DNA of 64,000 bases from JACKFB01 sp041389525 (GTDB taxonomy: Bacteria > Myxococcota_A > UBA9042 > PHBI01 > JACKFB01): assembly GCA_041389525.1 (NCBI GenBank), contig JAWKRR010000030.1:25150-89149 (forward strand), written 5' to 3'. Positions within the stretch are counted from its first letter, which is position 1. The number at the start of each line of letters is the position of its first letter. The position numbers and the translations under genes are program-made. Below are positions 34,758 to 43,219 of the stretch, piece after piece. The notes beneath the pieces are model-generated. The model had not been told where the DNA came from. It was given only the letters and a program-made list of their open reading frames with translations, and made no database searches.

Positions 34758-35528
34758 GTGCTGCGTGGCGCCCTCGCTCTTGTCATCCCTGCGCTGGTGG
34801 TCTCGGCTTGCGCCACCACGTCCAGCGACGTCAAGCAGGCGTCGGGCCAGCTGACGGCCGCGCTCAGCGCGATGGACGGGGCGGTGCTGGATTTCCAGGC
34901 GCTCTATCTGGCTGAGATTCAGCAGACGCGGACGGATCTCCAGGACGCGTACATCGCGCGGGCCGTGCGGCTGCGCACCCGCGCGCTCTCGAGCGAGCTG
35001 GACGGCCCCGCGTGGGAGGCCAAGCTGCGCGCGCGCGGGCTGCTGGCGGTGGCCGAGGAGATCGAGGCCTCGGAGAACGCCGCCCGCGAGCTCGTGGGCC
35101 GCGTCGCCACGATGACCTTGGCGGAAGGCCAGACCGCCGAGGCCGCGCTCGGCGACCTCTACGGCGGGCAGGCGGCGGCCTTGCGAACCAGCGCGGCGGC
35201 GCTTCGTGAGAAGGGGCTGACGGCGGCTGCGGACGCGCTCGACGCGCGGGCGGCTCAGCTTGAGGCCGCGCGCCCCGACCTGCTCGGCGACCCGCTGGCG
35301 ACGGGCTACCTGAAGGCGCTGGTCGAGCTGAGCACCATGGCCCGAGATCTGCCGCTGCGACTTGAGGATTTGAGAGCCGCGGTCGACTACCTGGCCGCCA
35401 CACACGGGGTGGTGGACGGGTGGATTCAGGCGGACGTGAAGCCCTCGGGCGAGGCGCTCGGCGAGCTCTTCGACAAGCACGGTGAGCAACTGAACATCAA
35501 GGCGCCGCGGCTGCCGAGGGGGCTGTGA
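34758..35528 (+). CDS. Helical lipoprotein, first gene of a three-gene operon
   Basis: This 256-residue protein starts at a GTG with AGGAGG upstream and has a lipoprotein signal (LVVSAC, Cys ~18). The rest is Ala/Leu/Glu-rich and strongly predicted to be helical or coiled coil. No known domain is recognised. The stop overlaps the next gene's start region (GTGATG), and that gene is also a helical lipoprotein of similar size. Outer-membrane-attached structural or stress proteins are possible; the function is unknown. Confidence 0.65.
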   Translation: MLRGALALVIPALVVSACATTSSDVKQASGQLTAALSAMDGAVLDFQALYLAEIQQTRTDLQDAYIARAVRLRTRALSSELDGPAWEAKLRARGLLAVAEEIEASENAARELVGRVATMTLAEGQTAEAALGDLYGGQAAALRTSAAALREKGLTAAADALDARAAQLEAARPDLLGDPLATGYLKALVELSTMARDLPLRLEDLRAAVDYLAATHGVVDGWIQADVKPSGEALGELFDKHGEQLNIKAPRLPRGL

Positions 35529-36199
35529 TGGGCAGGCTGATCGGCGTGTGCGCGCTGGTGGCGCTGATGGCGAGCGGGTGCGTGCGGCAGGTGCGCGACC
35601 TGACCCGCGCGGAGGCCGCAGCGCTTGGGGCGGTGCAGGCGCGGGTGGCGCAGAATCGTGAGCCGTTGACTCGCTCGCTGGCCGATCTCGGGCGGGTGTC
35701 TCAGGCGGCGCTTGGCGAGAAGGACGGGCTGACGTCGGGGGTCGCGAAGGCGCAGCTTCTGGAGTCGATGCGGTCGCCGTGGGTGACAAGCCAGGGGGCC
35801 GGGGCGGCGACGTCGCGCGAGGTGGCGCTCTACCACCTGTACGCGTTGGCGGACGCGGAGCGCGAGCTGCGGAGCGCGCGGATTCGGCAGCGGGAGGCGC
35901 GGCTGGCCGCGGTGCAGGAGGCCTACGACCGCCTGGTCGGGCTGACGGCGGACGCGGTGGCGGCGGAGACGCTGATCTTGCGGTACCTGGAGCAGCCTCG
36001 CGGGGCGCGCGTGGCCGAGGCCGTCGACGGCTTTCTGGCCGAGACGCGGGCATTTCGCGACGTGATTCAGAGCAGCGAGAACCCGGAGATGCGGCGGCTG
36101 GCCGACCAGGTCACGCGCGGCGAGGACGCGGTGCGGCAGGCCAAGGAGTTCATCGAGCTGGCCATCGACAAGGCCCGGACGCTGAAGGAAAAGCCATGA
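35528..36199 (+). CDS. Helical lipoprotein, second gene of the operon
   Basis: This 223-residue protein has a lipoprotein signal (ALMASGC, Cys ~18) and a helix-rich body (RQREARLAAVQEAYDRL, ADQVTRGEDAVRQAKEFIELA). It resembles its upstream neighbour in size and style. I do not recognise the family. ATG at 35528 is preferred over the GTG one codon upstream. It overlaps the next gene by ATGA, so the three are translated together. It contains one copy of the iterated 10-mer, here coding DLGR. Confidence 0.65.
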   Translation: MGRLIGVCALVALMASGCVRQVRDLTRAEAAALGAVQARVAQNREPLTRSLADLGRVSQAALGEKDGLTSGVAKAQLLESMRSPWVTSQGAGAATSREVALYHLYALADAERELRSARIRQREARLAAVQEAYDRLVGLTADAVAAETLILRYLEQPRGARVAEAVDGFLAETRAFRDVIQSSENPEMRRLADQVTRGEDAVRQAKEFIELAIDKARTLKEKP

Positions 36200-36735
36200 G
36201 CGCGACCACCGAGGAAGAGCGGGAGCGGGGGCGCGAGGCCATCGCGAAGGCGACCGGCAGGATTCGGGACGGGATCGTCGAGGCGCGGACGCTGCTGGAG
36301 GACCTGCACGGGTTGGCGAAGCTGGGCAAGGACGCGTCGGACGCGCAGCGGGCAGCGCTCGCGAAGCTGGCGGGGCGGCTGGACGACGACACGCGGGAGG
36401 CGGCGCGGGGGCGGCGGACGGTGGAGATCGCGCGGCTCGACGAGATCATCGCGTCCTACGACGCGACCTTGGAGGTCGAGGGGTTGCCGAGCGACGTGCG
36501 GGACGTGGTGGCGGGCGAGCGGACGTCGGCGCGGGCGCGGCGGGCGAGGCTGCTGGGTGAGGCGGCGACGGACTTCGGCGGGATCCTGACGCGCAGCGAC
36601 GTGGAGCGGCTCGAGACGCTGACGGCGGAGGTCCGGGCGGTGACCCGGCGGAAGATTCGCGCGGCGGGGCTCTTGCGGGCGACGACGCGGCTCATCGATG
36701 TGGCGCTGGGCTTGGTCTTCAAGCTGGCGACCTAG
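36196..36735 (+). CDS. Unknown helical protein, third gene of the operon
   Basis: This 179-residue, highly charged, helix-rich protein (EEERERGREAIAKATGRIRD; RARRARLLGEAATDFG) has no signal peptide. A hydrophobic C-terminal stretch (LLRATTRLIDVALGLVFKLAT) could anchor it to the membrane. No domain is recognised. Tight coupling to two lipoproteins suggests a shared envelope-associated role, for example a cytoplasmic or inner-membrane partner. Confidence 0.6.
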   Translation: MSATTEEERERGREAIAKATGRIRDGIVEARTLLEDLHGLAKLGKDASDAQRAALAKLAGRLDDDTREAARGRRTVEIARLDEIIASYDATLEVEGLPSDVRDVVAGERTSARARRARLLGEAATDFGGILTRSDVERLETLTAEVRAVTRRKIRAAGLLRATTRLIDVALGLVFKLAT

Positions 36736-36944
36736 CCGCGACGCTTGGCGGGCGTCGCGCGCTGGTTGGGGGGCTGGCGAGCGGCGTAGGCACGGGTTGG
36801 CTCGACGCGTGGGGCGGCGCTTCCGCGCTGGGGCGCCGTGGGGCGGGCTGCGCGACGCCGCGCTGGCCTCGCTGTTCGGCGCTCGACGGGCCCCGCTGAA
36901 TTCCCTTGCGCGGCGCCAGGCACCTTGCTACGGTTTTTCTTCTT

Positions 36945-36963
36945 GATAATGAATGTCATTACC
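36945..36963 (+). promoter_or_regulatory. Fur box upstream of the putative heme-uptake locus
   Basis: GATAATGAATGTCATTACC matches 15 of 19 positions of the Fur consensus, with both half-sites intact, in an AT-rich patch 17 bp before the first small gene. It is closely similar to the box at bfd (7082-7100). Iron-replete repression of the downstream TonB/HmuY locus is the natural reading. Confidence 0.85.
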
Positions 36964-36979
36964 ATTTATGAGCTAGCGC

Positions 36980-37183
36980 ATGCCGTCGCCGAAAACCGAC
37001 AACGCCCTCCCGGTCGATCTCGATCATCGGTGCGCGTGCGGCGCGCTCATCGCGCGCTTGGTGGAGCACGGGCTCGAGATCAAATGCCGACGCTGCCGAC
37101 GCGCGGTCATCGTGCCGATCGACGCGCTGATCGACGACGCCGTGAGGCGACGGCTGGCTGAAGAGGCCGCGGCGGCGCGCTAG
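36980..37183 (+). CDS. Small Com-like zinc-ribbon protein
   Basis: This 67-residue protein has the pattern CACGALIARLVEHG then EIKCRRCRR, two CxC/CxxC knuckles as in Mu Com-type zinc ribbons. No prophage surrounds it. It is the first gene after the Fur box and is separated from the rest of the locus by a strong terminator (37253-37289). A small Fe- or Zn-responsive regulatory role is possible but not shown. Confidence 0.65.
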   Translation: MPSPKTDNALPVDLDHRCACGALIARLVEHGLEIKCRRCRRAVIVPIDALIDDAVRRRLAEEAAAAR

Positions 37184-37252
37184 CTCGTCGCCTCCCATCG
37201 TCCTGACCGACATCTAGAACACGCCACAGAGGCCAGAGGCATCCAGCCCCGA

Positions 37253-37289
37253 GCCCGCCGCGGACACTCAGTCCGCAGCGGGCTTTTTT
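37253..37289 (+). terminator. Strong Rho-independent terminator after the zinc-ribbon gene
   Basis: The stem GCCCGCCGCGGAC (37253-37265) pairs with GTCCGCAGCGGGC (37271-37283) with one mismatch around ACTCA, followed by TTTTTT. It should separate the small Fur-box gene from the receptor operon unless read through. Confidence 0.9.
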
Positions 37290-37328
37290 CGTTTTTGCCG
37301 CCGAGTTCACCGCCACGGAGGTTTTCCA

Positions 37329-37514
37329 GTGCCCCCAGAGAGCCCAGAGATCGCTGTCAGTCTGTGCCCCAACGGCTGCGTCACGCTGCACGTGGGGCCC
37401 GCGGTCATCCACCTGTCCCCGCAGGCGTTTCGCCGGTTGGCGCAGCACGTGGCTCGGGTCGCGCCCGAGGCGTGGGTCCGCCCGCTCAAAGGGACGGAGC
37501 GCGGCCTCGCATGA
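37329..37514 (+). CDS. Small conserved-looking protein ahead of the TonB-dependent receptor
   Basis: This 61-residue protein starts at a GTG with GGAGG 8 nt upstream. The core VSLCPNGCVTLHVGPAVIHL followed by SPQAFRRLAQ resembles short beta-strand proteins with a CxNGCxxL signature that I recall next to iron-uptake receptors. The role is unknown. It probably heads the mRNA of the receptor operon (the receptor starts 50 bp later). Confidence 0.6.
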   Translation: MPPESPEIAVSLCPNGCVTLHVGPAVIHLSPQAFRRLAQHVARVAPEAWVRPLKGTERGLA

Positions 37515-37563
37515 CGTGCACGCGAACAGAGGCGGCGGCTGCCGTCGAGCGCGGGGGCTCGCG

Positions 37564-39471
37564 ATGCGGGTGAGCTTGGTCTACCCGTGGCTGGCGCTTG
37601 GGCTGCTGAGCACCCCGGCCGTGGCTGGCGACGCCGTCGAGCTTGAGGACGTCGTCGTCACCGGGTCGCGCACCGAGCACGCGGTGGCCGACGCGCCGGT
37701 CGCGACCGAGGTGATCGACCGCGCGACCATCGCGTCATCCGGCGCCGAAAATCTGGCGGAGCTGCTGAGCTCCCACGCCGGGATGGACCTGTACGCGGCG
37801 CTTCGAGGGACGGGGCTGCGAATCCAGGGTCTGGGGGCCGAGCACCTGCTGATCCTGGTCGATGGCCAGCGGATGGTCGGGCGGCTGGACGGCGTGCTGG
37901 ACCTGAGCCGGTTCCCGACCGAGTCCATCGAGCGCGTGGAGATCGTGAAGGGGCCGAGCTCAGCGCTCTATGGCTCGGACGCGATGGGTGGGGTCGTCCA
38001 CATCATCACCCGCAAGGCGCGGGCGCCCCAGGAGGCGGAGCTGCGGGCGCGGTATGGCAGCCGGCGAGCGGTCGACGTGGACGCGGGGGCCGGCTTGGTG
38101 CGCGGGCCTGTCTCGGTGAGGTTGCACGGTGGCTACCACCGCCATGACGCGTGGCGGCGCGACGGGAGCTCCGTGGCCACCTCGGGGAGCCGGCTCTCGG
38201 CCTGGGACGTGGGCCACCGCACCGTGTGGACCGGCTCAGGTGGCGCTCGGCTCACCGCGACCACGCACCTCCAGATCAGCGACCACGCCGGGGTCGACGC
38301 GAACGCTGCGGGCGCCGTCTTCGACCGCCGCAACCGCACCCGCACGCTGAATGCTCAGCTCGCGCCTGAGTTTTTGTTGCCGCGCGGGGGCCGGCTGCGG
38401 CTGATGGCGGCCTACGCGGGCAACCACGACGAGTACCTGCTGGACCAGCGGGGCTCGGCGGCGCTGGACCAGCATGAGACGACCCGGGAGCATCTCGGCG
38501 AGCTCGACCTGCAGTACGAGCGCCTCTTCGGGGGGCGGCATCTGCTGGTGGCGGGTGCCCACGGGCAGTACGAGCGGCTCGCGTCGCCGCGTGTGGGGCC
38601 AGGTGAGGGCGACCGCGGCCGCGTCTCGGTCTTCGCGCAGAACGAGTGGAGCGCGACGGACGAGCCGCTCCTCGTCGTCGTGCCGGGCGTCCGCGCCGAC
38701 GTCGACACGCGCTTTGGCGTCCACGTCACGCCCAAGCTCGCGCTGCGACTCGACCCGGTCGAGCGGCTGACGATCCGCGCGAGCTACGGCCGAGGTTTCC
38801 GCGCCCCCGACTTCAAAGAGCTGCTGCTGCGCTTCGAAAACCCAGGCGTGGGCTACCGGGTCGACGGAAATTCGTCCCTGCGCCCGGAGACCTCGCACGG
38901 GGTGAACCTCGCCTTCGAGGTGCGGGCGACGGGCTGGCTCGGGGTGAGCGCGAGCGGGTTTTGGAACCGCGTCGACAACCTCATCGCCATCGAGAGCGTC
39001 GAGAGCGGCGGCGGTGGCGGCCCGCAGCGCTTCAGCTACGGCAACATCGGCCGGGCCACCACCCGCGGCGGCGAGCTGACGCTGCGCCTGACGCCGACGC
39101 CCGGGCTCAGCGTGGACACGGCGTGGACGCTGACGGACACGGTGGACCACGCGACGGGGCGGCCGCTCGAGGGCCGCGCGCTGCACCGTGGGACCCTCGA
39201 TCTCCGCTGGCGCATGGAGCGCTGGGGCACCATCGCGACGCTACGCGCCGCCGTCGAGAGCCGCCGCCCCTTCTACGCGGCCGTCGAAGGCGCCGCCCCC
39301 ACGACCCGCTACGCAGGCGCCTCCGCACTCCTCGGGGTGCGGCTCGCCAAGCGCTTCGGGACCCACCTCTCGATCTTCGCCGGCGCCGACAACCTGCTCG
39401 ACGCCGGAGACCCCGTGCTGATGCCCATCGCGGGCCGCAGCTTCTACGCCGGATTGGAAGCTCGACTCTGA
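37564..39471 (+). CDS. TonB-dependent receptor (predicted heme/iron uptake)
   Basis: The 635-residue outer-membrane protein has a signal peptide (LGLLSTPAVAG), a TonB-box/plug start (LEDVVVTGSRTEHAV), a plug domain (GLRIQGLGAEHLLILVDGQR, VEIVKGPSSALYGSDAMGG) and a beta-barrel ending in FYAGLEARL. GRGFRAPDFKEL followed by NSSLRPE resembles the FRAP and NPNL boxes of heme/hemoglobin receptors. Size and plug also resemble BtuB. The Fur box upstream and HmuY-like lipoprotein downstream favour heme. ExbB/ExbD are not in the window, but a TonB gene is. Confidence 0.9.
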   Translation: MRVSLVYPWLALGLLSTPAVAGDAVELEDVVVTGSRTEHAVADAPVATEVIDRATIASSGAENLAELLSSHAGMDLYAALRGTGLRIQGLGAEHLLILVDGQRMVGRLDGVLDLSRFPTESIERVEIVKGPSSALYGSDAMGGVVHIITRKARAPQEAELRARYGSRRAVDVDAGAGLVRGPVSVRLHGGYHRHDAWRRDGSSVATSGSRLSAWDVGHRTVWTGSGGARLTATTHLQISDHAGVDANAAGAVFDRRNRTRTLNAQLAPEFLLPRGGRLRLMAAYAGNHDEYLLDQRGSAALDQHETTREHLGELDLQYERLFGGRHLLVAGAHGQYERLASPRVGPGEGDRGRVSVFAQNEWSATDEPLLVVVPGVRADVDTRFGVHVTPKLALRLDPVERLTIRASYGRGFRAPDFKELLLRFENPGVGYRVDGNSSLRPETSHGVNLAFEVRATGWLGVSASGFWNRVDNLIAIESVESGGGGGPQRFSYGNIGRATTRGGELTLRLTPTPGLSVDTAWTLTDTVDHATGRPLEGRALHRGTLDLRWRMERWGTIATLRAAVESRRPFYAAVEGAAPTTRYAGASALLGVRLAKRFGTHLSIFAGADNLLDAGDPVLMPIAGRSFYAGLEARL

Positions 39472-39519
39472 GCTGCCGACCCGCCTCCCCCGCTCGCCTC
39501 ACCCCAACCGGAGCCGACC

Positions 39520-41091
39520 ATGACCTCTCGAAATCGCCGCTACACCACCGTCGCCCTGGCGCTGCTCGCCTCAGCCGCGCTCGCCGCCTGCGGCGACAGC
39601 CTCCACGCCGACCCCGTCGAGCCCCCCGGAGCCCACGGGAAGGCGACCTTCACCCGCGAATCGGGGTCAGTGACGCGCCTGCTCGTGGACGCGACCGCCA
39701 CCGAAGCGTGGGTACACATCGATCTCGACCTGGGCGCCGAGGTCGCCATCGACACCCCGGCGGGTGCGGCCGCGTGGGACCTCGCGTTTCGTCGGTCCGA
39801 CGTCAAGGTCAACGGCGGCGTCAGCGGCACAGGTGGCGTCGAGGTGTCCGAGACAGCCGAGGCCTTTGCCCAGGTCCAGTCTGCGCCGAGCACAGGCTGG
39901 GTCACCGACGCGGCCGATGCGCCAGACGACGACGACGACGCGCCAGACTACGCCTTCGCGGCGCGCAGCGCTTGGTACGACTACGACGCGAGCGCCCACC
40001 TCCTCAGCCCGCGCGCCACGGTCTACGCGCTGCGGTCGTCCGAAGGCGGCTACTTCGCGCTGGAGTTCCTCGGCTACTACGACGCCGCCGGCACCAGCGG
40101 CTTCCCTAGCCTGCGCTTCAGCGCCATCGCCCCGCCGCCCTCGGTGGCTCCCGGCGCGCTCAGCGTCGACGCCTCGCGCGCCGACACCTGGACCTACCTC
40201 CGCCTGAACCCGCCGGCCCTGGTCGCCGTCGCCGCCCCCGAGGCCTCCGACGCGTGGGACGTGGCCTTCAAGCGCACGGAGATCCGCACCAACGGCGGCA
40301 CCAGCGGCGGCGGCTATGGCGGCGCGCGGCTGGCCGCGGCCGGCGCCAGCTTTGAGGCGCTCACCGCCACCGCGACCACGGGCTTCGCCGTCGACACCCC
40401 GCTGCCCGTCGCCGGCCCACCCGGCGCGGGTGAGGCGTCGGCCAACCCAGTCCTGAACGCCTGGTACGACTACGACCCGAGCACCCACGCGGTGACCCCG
40501 AAGGCCGCGTTCTATGTCGTGCGCGGGGCGGCCGGCGACTACGCCAAGCTGGCCATCGACGCCTTCGACGACGGCGTCTACGCGCTGCGCGTCGCCAGCC
40601 TCGCCCGCGACGCGTCGCCGGTGACGCTGCACGTCGACGCCTCCGACCCGGAGCGGTGGGTGGCCGTCAGCCTGCGCGACGCCGCGCCCGTCGCGGTGGA
40701 CGACCCGGCCAGCGACCACAGCTGGGACCTGGCGCTGCGCCGCACCGAGCTCCGGACCAACGGAGGCACCAGCGGCCCCGGCGCCGGCGGGGCGTTCAGC
40801 GCGGCAGCGGCGACCTTCGACGACCTCGGCGACACCTCGGCCCTCGCCTTCGCCGCCGACGCCATGGTGCCGCTACCGGGCCCGCCGGGAAGCGGCGAGA
40901 GCTCGGCCAGCCCGGTCCTCAGCGCCTGGTACGACTACGACCCGGCGACCCACTCGGTCACGCCCAAGCCCGGCATCTTCTTCGTGCGCACCGCAGACGG
41001 CGGCGTCGCGGCGCTCTCCATCACCGACTGGGCGGACGGTCACTTCACGCTCCAGCTCCTCTACGCAGGCGCCGGACGCCACGGGTTCTAA
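39520..41091 (+). CDS. Lipoprotein with three tandem HmuY-like domains
   Basis: This 523-residue protein has a lipoprotein signal (ASAALAAC, Cys ~26). Three homologous blocks start near residues 45, 210 and 366. Each carries WDLAFRR/WDVAFKR/WDLALRR, a NGGxSGxG loop and a YDYD segment (AWYDYD in each), the hallmarks of HmuY. HmuY is a surface heme-binding lipoprotein that passes heme to a TonB receptor, and the single-domain form is ~215 residues. A three-domain chain would bind up to three hemes. Heme ligands cannot be assigned by eye. It follows the receptor by 48 bp. Confidence 0.88.
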   Translation: MTSRNRRYTTVALALLASAALAACGDSLHADPVEPPGAHGKATFTRESGSVTRLLVDATATEAWVHIDLDLGAEVAIDTPAGAAAWDLAFRRSDVKVNGGVSGTGGVEVSETAEAFAQVQSAPSTGWVTDAADAPDDDDDAPDYAFAARSAWYDYDASAHLLSPRATVYALRSSEGGYFALEFLGYYDAAGTSGFPSLRFSAIAPPPSVAPGALSVDASRADTWTYLRLNPPALVAVAAPEASDAWDVAFKRTEIRTNGGTSGGGYGGARLAAAGASFEALTATATTGFAVDTPLPVAGPPGAGEASANPVLNAWYDYDPSTHAVTPKAAFYVVRGAAGDYAKLAIDAFDDGVYALRVASLARDASPVTLHVDASDPERWVAVSLRDAAPVAVDDPASDHSWDLALRRTELRTNGGTSGPGAGGAFSAAAATFDDLGDTSALAFAADAMVPLPGPPGSGESSASPVLSAWYDYDPATHSVTPKPGIFFVRTADGGVAALSITDWADGHFTLQLLYAGAGRHGF

Positions 41092-41165
41092 GCCGCCGCC
41101 CGCCGCCCTGCGCGCGCCTCTCACCCTCTCATTTACCCAGCCACCACCTGACTATTCGAGGAAAC

Positions 41166-43199
41166 ATGCCCCCCCTTCGCCTCCGCGCTCTCGCCGCCCT
41201 CGCGTTCATCGTGGCCCTCGCCGGCTGCGCCACATCCGGTCAGCGCGACCGCCACCTCGCCGACTGGAGCGCCCCCATCGAGACGCCGTCAGGCTCGGCG
41301 CTGCTCGCCGCCATGCCCGTCGGACTCACGAGCTTCGGCGCCGCGTCCGACGGCCGCTACGCCTACATCGTGGGCGGCTACCACGGCGCGCCCCACGCCT
41401 ACACCGCCTCCGGGCAGTCGCGCGCCCTGAGCCGACTCCCCCTCAGCGGGGCCGGCGAGTGGGAAGAGCTCGCCACCATGCCCGCCGGACTGCAGGGGAC
41501 CGCGCTGGTCGAGCACGCCGGCGCCCTCTGCCGATTTGGCGGCATGCGCGTCACCGGCGACGGCCCGGACGCCACCATGCTGTCGGTCGACGAGGCCGCG
41601 TGCGTGGCCCCGGGCGAGCGCGTGTGGCGCGCCCTGCCCTCGCTGCCCGCCGGACGCTCCTCGCTGGCGGCCGTCACCGTCGGCGCCGAGGCCTACGTCG
41701 TCGGCGGCTGGCGACTCGAAGGCGGCGCGGGCTCCGGGGTCTTCGCCAGCGACATGCTCGCCCGCGACCTCGCCGACCCGGCCGCCCCGTGGCGCGCCGT
41801 CCCCACCCCGTTTCAGCGCCGCGCACTCTGCGTCGCGTCGGCCGGCGGCCGCGTCGTCGCTGCCGGCGGGATGAGCCCCGACCGCCAGGTCTCACGCCAG
41901 GTCGACGTCTTCGACCCAGCCACCGCCGGCTGGTCCCGCGGCCCCGACCTCCCCGGCGACGGCTTCGGCGTGGCCTGCGTGGGCGTGGGCGACGCGGTCT
42001 ACGCCTCCGGACGCGACGGCGTCCTCTACCGGTGGCGCGTCGGCGAGGCCGCCTGGGTCAACGCCGGCCGCCTCGTCTTCCCCCGCTTCTTCCACGCGCT
42101 GCTGCCGGCCGCGGACGGCTCGCTGGTCGCCATCGGCGGCATCGACGGGATGCACACCCACGGCCGCACCCGCGTGGTCGAGCGCGTCGTCCCCGACACG
42201 CGCCAGACCCTCACCTGGCTCGAGCTCGGCTACCCCGGCGCCGCCCGCAACCGCCAGGCCGCGACGGTCGACGGCGACTACCTCTACCTCTTCGGTGGCA
42301 ACCGCAGCCTCGGCCAGCACGACTTCACCCCCGCCGATTTCCTCGACGAGGGCTGGCGGCTGCACATCCCGTCGCTGACCTGGACCCGCCGCGCCGACCT
42401 CCCCGTCCGCCGTCAGAGCATGCAGACGGCGCGCGTCGGCGCGCAGATATGGATGATGGGCGGCTTCGGCAACGACGGCGCGGGCGCGGTGTCCCACGCG
42501 GACGGCTACGGCTACGCCCCCACCGACGACGCCTTCCAGCCTGGCCTGCAGCTCCCCGGCGACCGCACCCAGTTCGGGATGGTCCAGACCGCAGACGCCA
42601 TCTGGGTTTTCGGAGGTCTCAGCTACGCCGAGGGCCGGCCCGCGGGCGACTTCCTCCACTTCGACAGCGTGATGCGCGCCTCCCTCGACGCCCCCGAGCG
42701 CGGCTTCACGACGGTGGACGCGCGCATCCCGAGCGGGCCCCGTCGCGCCTTCGCGGCCGCCGCCCACGACGGCTTCGCCTACCTGGTCGGGGGCATGCGC
42801 GAGGGCTTCAAGGTCGTCGACGACTGTGTCCGCTTCGAGTTCGCGACCTCCACGTTCACGCCGATGACCTGCCCCAGCCGCCCGCGAGTGTCCGCCGATC
42901 TGGTCGCCGTGGGCGGCCGCCTGTGGTTGGTCGGAGGCTCCACGATCGAGGGTCGCGGGCTGGCCTCCGACACCCGCGTCGAGGTCTACGACCCGGCGAC
43001 GGATCGCTGGGCCGTCGCCATCGAGGCGCTGCCCTTCGACACGCGCCACATGCGCGCCCTGGCCTGGGGCGAGCGCCTCTTGCTGGTCTCGACCCACCAG
43101 GAAAACGCCCGCATGCGCGTGGCCATCGTCGAGACCGACGCCGGGCCGCTGCCCTCCCTCGCCGCCGAGGCCGCCGCGCCCGAAGTGACCGAGCGTTGA
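41166..43199 (+). CDS. Kelch-repeat lipoprotein
   Basis: The 677-residue protein has a lipoprotein signal (ALAFIVALAGC, Cys ~20) and repeated kelch blades, e.g. YAYIVGGYHGAPHAY, AYVVGGWRLEGG, VVAAGGMSPDRQ, YLYLFGGNRSL, IWMMGGFGND, IWVFGGLSYAEG, AYLVGGMREGF and LWLVGGSTIEGR, suggesting one or two beta-propellers. Kelch propellers bind proteins or sugars; its position between HmuY and tonB implies a role in surface binding or transfer of the iron source. That is inference. The tonB start follows 20 bp after its stop. Confidence 0.85.
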   Translation: MPPLRLRALAALAFIVALAGCATSGQRDRHLADWSAPIETPSGSALLAAMPVGLTSFGAASDGRYAYIVGGYHGAPHAYTASGQSRALSRLPLSGAGEWEELATMPAGLQGTALVEHAGALCRFGGMRVTGDGPDATMLSVDEAACVAPGERVWRALPSLPAGRSSLAAVTVGAEAYVVGGWRLEGGAGSGVFASDMLARDLADPAAPWRAVPTPFQRRALCVASAGGRVVAAGGMSPDRQVSRQVDVFDPATAGWSRGPDLPGDGFGVACVGVGDAVYASGRDGVLYRWRVGEAAWVNAGRLVFPRFFHALLPAADGSLVAIGGIDGMHTHGRTRVVERVVPDTRQTLTWLELGYPGAARNRQAATVDGDYLYLFGGNRSLGQHDFTPADFLDEGWRLHIPSLTWTRRADLPVRRQSMQTARVGAQIWMMGGFGNDGAGAVSHADGYGYAPTDDAFQPGLQLPGDRTQFGMVQTADAIWVFGGLSYAEGRPAGDFLHFDSVMRASLDAPERGFTTVDARIPSGPRRAFAAAAHDGFAYLVGGMREGFKVVDDCVRFEFATSTFTPMTCPSRPRVSADLVAVGGRLWLVGGSTIEGRGLASDTRVEVYDPATDRWAVAIEALPFDTRHMRALAWGERLLLVSTHQENARMRVAIVETDAGPLPSLAAEAAAPEVTER

Positions 43200-43219
43200 G
43201 GCACCTCGGGCTTTCGGCC

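Noticed and set aside
37253..37289. Riboswitch before the receptor operon
   Set aside because: The hairpin with T-run is a plain terminator; I see no conserved aptamer-like sequence upstream of it, and a Fur box explains iron control.
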